Below are positions 61,071 through 64,000 of a DNA stretch of 64,000 nt, in pieces (positions within the stretch are counted from its first letter, which is position 1; each line of letters begins with the position of its first letter). The notes beneath the pieces are model-generated. The model made no database searches and was not told the origin of the DNA. It saw only the letters and a list, made by a program, of their open reading frames with translations. The DNA comes from Rhizobium phaseoli (lineage in GTDB: Bacteria; Pseudomonadota; Alphaproteobacteria; Rhizobiales; Rhizobiaceae), in the NCBI RefSeq assembly GCF_003985125.1, contig NZ_ML133569.1, positions 248,001-312,000 of the forward strand, read 5' to 3'. The position numbers and the translations under genes are program-made.

Positions 61071-64000
61071 TTAAGCCAGGTCGAACCGGGCCGAATTGCT
61101 GCGCGGTGTCCACAGGCCGCGATCGATCGCTTCGTGCAGCCGCTCTTTCATCTCGTCGAAGGCCGCGGGGTTCTTTTCGATCATAAAGCTGCGTACCTCG
61201 GGATCGGCGACGAAGGCCTGGTGGACCGCCTCGAAATGATGCGCGCCGACAGCCCCGGTCGTTGCCGCGAAGGCGAAGAGATAATCGACGGTGGCGGCGA
61301 TCTCGGCCGCTCCCTTGTAGCCGTGGCGCATGACGCCCGCTATCCATTTCGGATTGACGACCCGCCCGCGCACAACGCGGCCGATCTCTTCCTCGAGCGA
61401 ACGGATTACCGGCCGCTCCGGCCTGGAATGATCGTTATGATAGATTGCCGGGCGTGCGCCGGTCAGCGCCTCGCTCGCCGCTGCCATGCCGCCTTCGAAT
61501 TGATAGTAGTCATCGCTGTCGAGCAGGTCGTGCTCGCGATTGTCCTGGTTCTGAATGACGGCCTGCACCAAGCGCAGCCGATCCTCGAACAGGCCGCGTT
61601 CGGCGGTGCCCTCTTCGCCGGCGCCATAGGCATAACTTCCCCAGACGAGATAGGCTTCGGCAAGATCGCTACGCCGCTCCCAGCCCTTCTCGTCGATCAG
61701 CGCCTGCAACCCGGCGCCGTAGGCGCCGGGTTTCGAGCCGAACACCCGGTAGCCCGCCCGCCGTTTCGCCGCGGCGGCGTCGAGACCGGCCGCCGCAAGC
61801 CTTGCCGCTTCGCCGCGCATGCGCGCTGCAATCGGATTGTCGGCATCGTCCTCTTCAAGCGCGCCGACGGCGCGAACCGCTCTGTCGAACAAGGCGATCT
61901 GCTCGGGAAACGCGTCGCGAAAGAAGCCGGAAATCCTGAGTGTCACATCAACGCGAGGCCGCCCAAGCGCTGCCTGCGGTATGATCTCATAGCCGGTGAC
62001 CCGCCGCGAGCTGATATCCCAGAGCGGCTTGACCCCGATGAGCGCGAGCGCCTGAGCGATATCGTCGCCACCGGTGCGCATGTTCGACGTGCCCCAGGCC
62101 GTCAGGCCGAACGTATCAGGCCATTCGCCATGATCCTGCACATAGCGGCGTACCAGCAGCTCCGCCGAGTTCTTGCCCAGCTCATAAGCCGCCGGCGTCG
62201 GCACGACGCGGCTGTCGACCGAGTAAAAATTGCGGCCCGTGGGCAGCACGTCCGGCCGCCCGCGCGTCGGCGCGCCGGAGGGGCCGGGTGCAACGAAACG
62301 GCCGTCCAGGCCGGCAAGCAGCCCTGAGATCTCGGTCGAGCCGCAGGCCAGGATCGAAGGCTTGAGTCGGGTCTCGACCTCGAAGAGTACAGCTCTGGTT
62401 TGGGACCAGAGGGTTGGGCAGGCGAGTTCGCCGGAAACGAGCTTGGCCGCGAGCAGTTCGATACGCTCGACCGTGTCGCCGTTGGTGCGCCAGGGAGCGT
62501 CGAGGAGGTCGGCCAGGATTGGCGGACGTGGGCCGGTCCAGATGGCGGCCATGTCGCAGTCGAGGGGGTCGAATGTGGGATTACCCCCCTCTGTCCTGCC
62601 GGACATCTCCCCCACAAGGGAGGAGATCGACAAGACGCCAGACTGTCGCTCTACATTTGTTGTTTGGGGAGATGGTTGCCGCGATTCAATCTCCCCCCCT
62701 GTGGGGGAGATGTCCGGCAGGACAGAGGGGGGTGCCACGCGCACAACATCCAACGCCAGATCCCCAGCGATCGCCCGCTGCAAACTCGCATCCCCGCCCT
62801 CGCCCAGCCCGCGCGGCACCCGCGCCAGCGCCACGGTCAAATCCGTCAGCAACCGCCCCTCGGGCGACACCCCGAAGACATGCAGCCCGTCGCGGATCTG
62901 CATTTCCTTGAGGTCGCAGAGATAGGCGTCGAGCTTCTTCAGCGCCTCGCCCTCGCTTTCGCCGCTCGTGATGCCGGCATCCCGGTCGAGGCCGATATCG
63001 GTGACAAGATCAAGAATCTGCCGGCTGAGCAGCCGGATGCGGCGGGGATCGCCGCCGGAGGCTTCGTAATATTCGTCGACCAGCGCTTCCAGGTCCTTGA
63101 GCGGCCCATAGCTCTCGGCCCGTGTCAAAGGCGGCGTCAGGTGATCGATGATGACGGCGGCAGTCCGCCGCTTGGCCTGCGTGCCCTCGCCCGGATCGTT
63201 GACGATGAAGGGATAGAGATGCGGCAGCGGCCCGAGGACCGCCTCGGGATAACAGCCTTCCGACAGCGCCAGCGCCTTGCCCGGCAGCCATTCGAGATTG
63301 CCGTGTTTGCCCATGTGGATGACGGCATCGGCGCAGAACTCGCGGCGCAGGAAAGCATAGAAGGCAAGATAACCGTGCGGCGGCACGAGATCCGGCGAAT
63401 GGTAGCTCTCCTTCGGATCGATATTATAGCCGCGCGCCGGCTGAATGCCGACAAGGACGCCGCCGAAGCGGGCGAAAGGCAGGGCGAAGACGCCGTCGCG
63501 AAAATACTGATCGTTCTCTGGTTCGCCCCAGCGGGCCTTTACCTCATCCTGAATCTGATCAGGAAGAGACGCCAGGAAGCTGTTGTAGAGACTCAGGGAA
63601 AACGTCTCGCGGACGACCCGGCCGTCATGACCTGAATTGGTCGGACCTTCCATCAAATGCCGGATCAGCGCGTCGCCATCGGCTGGAATATCGGCGAGCG
63701 GGTAACCCGCTGCCTCCATCGCGCGCAGCACCTCGATGCTGCCGGCCGGCGTGTCGAGGCCGACCCCGTTGCCGAGCCGACCGTCGCGGTTCGGATAATT
63801 TGCCATGACAAGGGCAATACGTCGGTCACGTGCCGGCGTGGCGCGCAGCCGCGCCCAATTGGCGGCGAGTTCCGCCGTATAGCGCACCCGGCCGCCGTCT
63901 GGTTCGCTGGCGACAATGTTGGCCTCGACGGCCGCATCATAACGCGCCGCCGTCTTGAAGGAGACTGCCCGCGCCAGCACCCGGCCGTCGACTTCGGGCA
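61071..64000 (-). CDS. cobN: Cobaltochelatase subunit CobN, 3' part (5' end outside the window)
   Basis: The frame is open to the window edge (PEVDGRVLARAVSFKTA precedes the first visible GTG), so about 976 residues of a protein normally near 1,250-1,300 are seen. It inserts cobalt into hydrogenobyrinate diamide with CobS and CobT chelatase subunits, which are not in this window. Motifs: HMGKHGNLEWLPGKALALS, FIVNDPGEGTQAKRRTAAVI, AWGTSNMRTGGDDIAQAL and VNPKWIAGVMRHGYKGAAEI. An in-frame palindromic insertion interrupts the middle of the protein (62583-62733). Confidence 0.95.
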   Translation of the reverse strand, partial: PEVDGRVLARAVSFKTAARYDAAVEANIVASEPDGGRVRYTAELAANWARLRATPARDRRIALVMANYPNRDGRLGNGVGLDTPAGSIEVLRAMEAAGYPLADIPADGDALIRHLMEGPTNSGHDGRVVRETFSLSLYNSFLASLPDQIQDEVKARWGEPENDQYFRDGVFALPFARFGGVLVGIQPARGYNIDPKESYHSPDLVPPHGYLAFYAFLRREFCADAVIHMGKHGNLEWLPGKALALSEGCYPEAVLGPLPHLYPFIVNDPGEGTQAKRRTAAVIIDHLTPPLTRAESYGPLKDLEALVDEYYEASGGDPRRIRLLSRQILDLVTDIGLDRDAGITSGESEGEALKKLDAYLCDLKEMQIRDGLHVFGVSPEGRLLTDLTVALARVPRGLGEGGDASLQRAIAGDLALDVVRVAPPSVLPDISPTGGEIESRQPSPQTTNVERQSGVLSISSLVGEMSGRTEGGNPTFDPLDCDMAAIWTGPRPPILADLLDAPWRTNGDTVERIELLAAKLVSGELACPTLWSQTRAVLFEVETRLKPSILACGSTEISGLLAGLDGRFVAPGPSGAPTRGRPDVLPTGRNFYSVDSRVVPTPAAYELGKNSAELLVRRYVQDHGEWPDTFGLTAWGTSNMRTGGDDIAQALALIGVKPLWDISSRRVTGYEIIPQAALGRPRVDVTLRISGFFRDAFPEQIALFDRAVRAVGALEEDDADNPIAARMRGEAARLAAAGLDAAAAKRRAGYRVFGSKPGAYGAGLQALIDEKGWERRSDLAEAYLVWGSYAYGAGEEGTAERGLFEDRLRLVQAVIQNQDNREHDLLDSDDYYQFEGGMAAASEALTGARPAIYHNDHSRPERPVIRSLEEEIGRVVRGRVVNPKWIAGVMRHGYKGAAEIAATVDYLFAFAATTGAVGAHHFEAVHQAFVADPEVRSFMIEKNPAAFDEMKERLHEAIDRGLWTPRSNSARFDLA
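62583..62733. repeat. Palindromic element inserted in frame inside cobN
   Basis: Positions 62583-62615 and 62701-62733 are perfect 33-base reverse complements around an 85-base centre. The cobN reading frame passes through the whole element and encodes PPSVLPDISPTGGEIE on one side and SLVGEMSGRTEGG on the other. The peptide is unlike the flanking CobN sequence, which resumes with FDPLDCDMAAIWTG. Confidence 0.9.

Noticed and set aside
62583..62733. CRISPR or IS remnant as explanation for the cobN insertion
   Set aside because: There are only two inverted arms, no direct repeats with spacers and no transposase part, so a palindromic miniature element fits better.

Overview
The window looks like a chromosomal segment of a fast-growing Rhizobium, close to R. 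leguminosarum or R. etli. Four things point there: the complete acpXL-lpxXL cluster for the 28-carbon hydroxy fatty acid of rhizobial lipid A, an fnrN gene preceded by two anaeroboxes, aerobic (CobN-type) cobalamin genes, and palindromic intergenic elements of the rhizobial type. It is GC-rich throughout. I see no rRNA, tRNA, prophage, insertion sequence or CRISPR array.

Layout. 0-11.6 kb is small accessory and stress genes: the end of a methyltransferase, a glutathione S-transferase, two ArsR/SRPBCC pairs facing each other with DUF1801 genes between them, a beta-hydroxyacid dehydrogenase with an AlkD-like repair protein, a CBS-domain protein, three very small genes, a LysR regulator, a major porin and an AsnC/Lrp regulator. 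11.6-18 kb holds a DNA-repair-like pair, a membrane histidine kinase, diacylglycerol kinase, the divergent cobT and cobS genes, a DUF1289 protein and a membrane aspartic protease. 18-25 kb holds an MFS drug-efflux gene broken by an in-frame amber codon but still preceded by what looks like a complete leader-peptide attenuator, then a half-size EamA transporter, a secreted cysteine-containing protein, a LysR regulator, an SDR enzyme, an ABC-2 exporter and a GNAT acetyltransferase.

25-38.9 kb is one carbohydrate-utilisation locus. A CUT1 importer (binding protein, two permeases, ATPase), a GH2 beta-mannosidase, a sugar isomerase-like protein, a Gfo/Idh/MocA dehydrogenase, an aldo/keto reductase and a GH43 beta-xylosidase all lie on the minus strand, with a divergent LacI regulator. 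Both glycosidases lack signal peptides, so imported plant-type oligosaccharides are probably split in the cytoplasm. 39-46 kb holds a C39-like peptidase with a D-Ala-D-Ala ligase homologue, gnd, and several small regulators and enzymes.

46-51.6 kb (minus strand) is acpXL, fabZXL, fabF2XL, fabF1XL, adh2XL and lpxXL, which build and transfer the very-long-chain acyl group. fabF2XL has lost most ketosynthase catalytic residues and resembles a chain-length factor. fnrN is divergent from acpXL. From 53.6 kb to the end are cobalamin genes: the overlapping cobA-cobB-cobC-cobD operon, then cobE, cobO and the 3' part of cobN, with a nucleoside hydrolase and a TauE-type permease between them. cobN carries an in-frame palindromic insertion with 33-bp perfect inverted arms.

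The most notable observations are the attenuator in front of the broken MFS gene, the coding palindrome in cobN, the catalytically stripped FabF2XL, and the fnrN anaeroboxes in the promoter region shared with acpXL.
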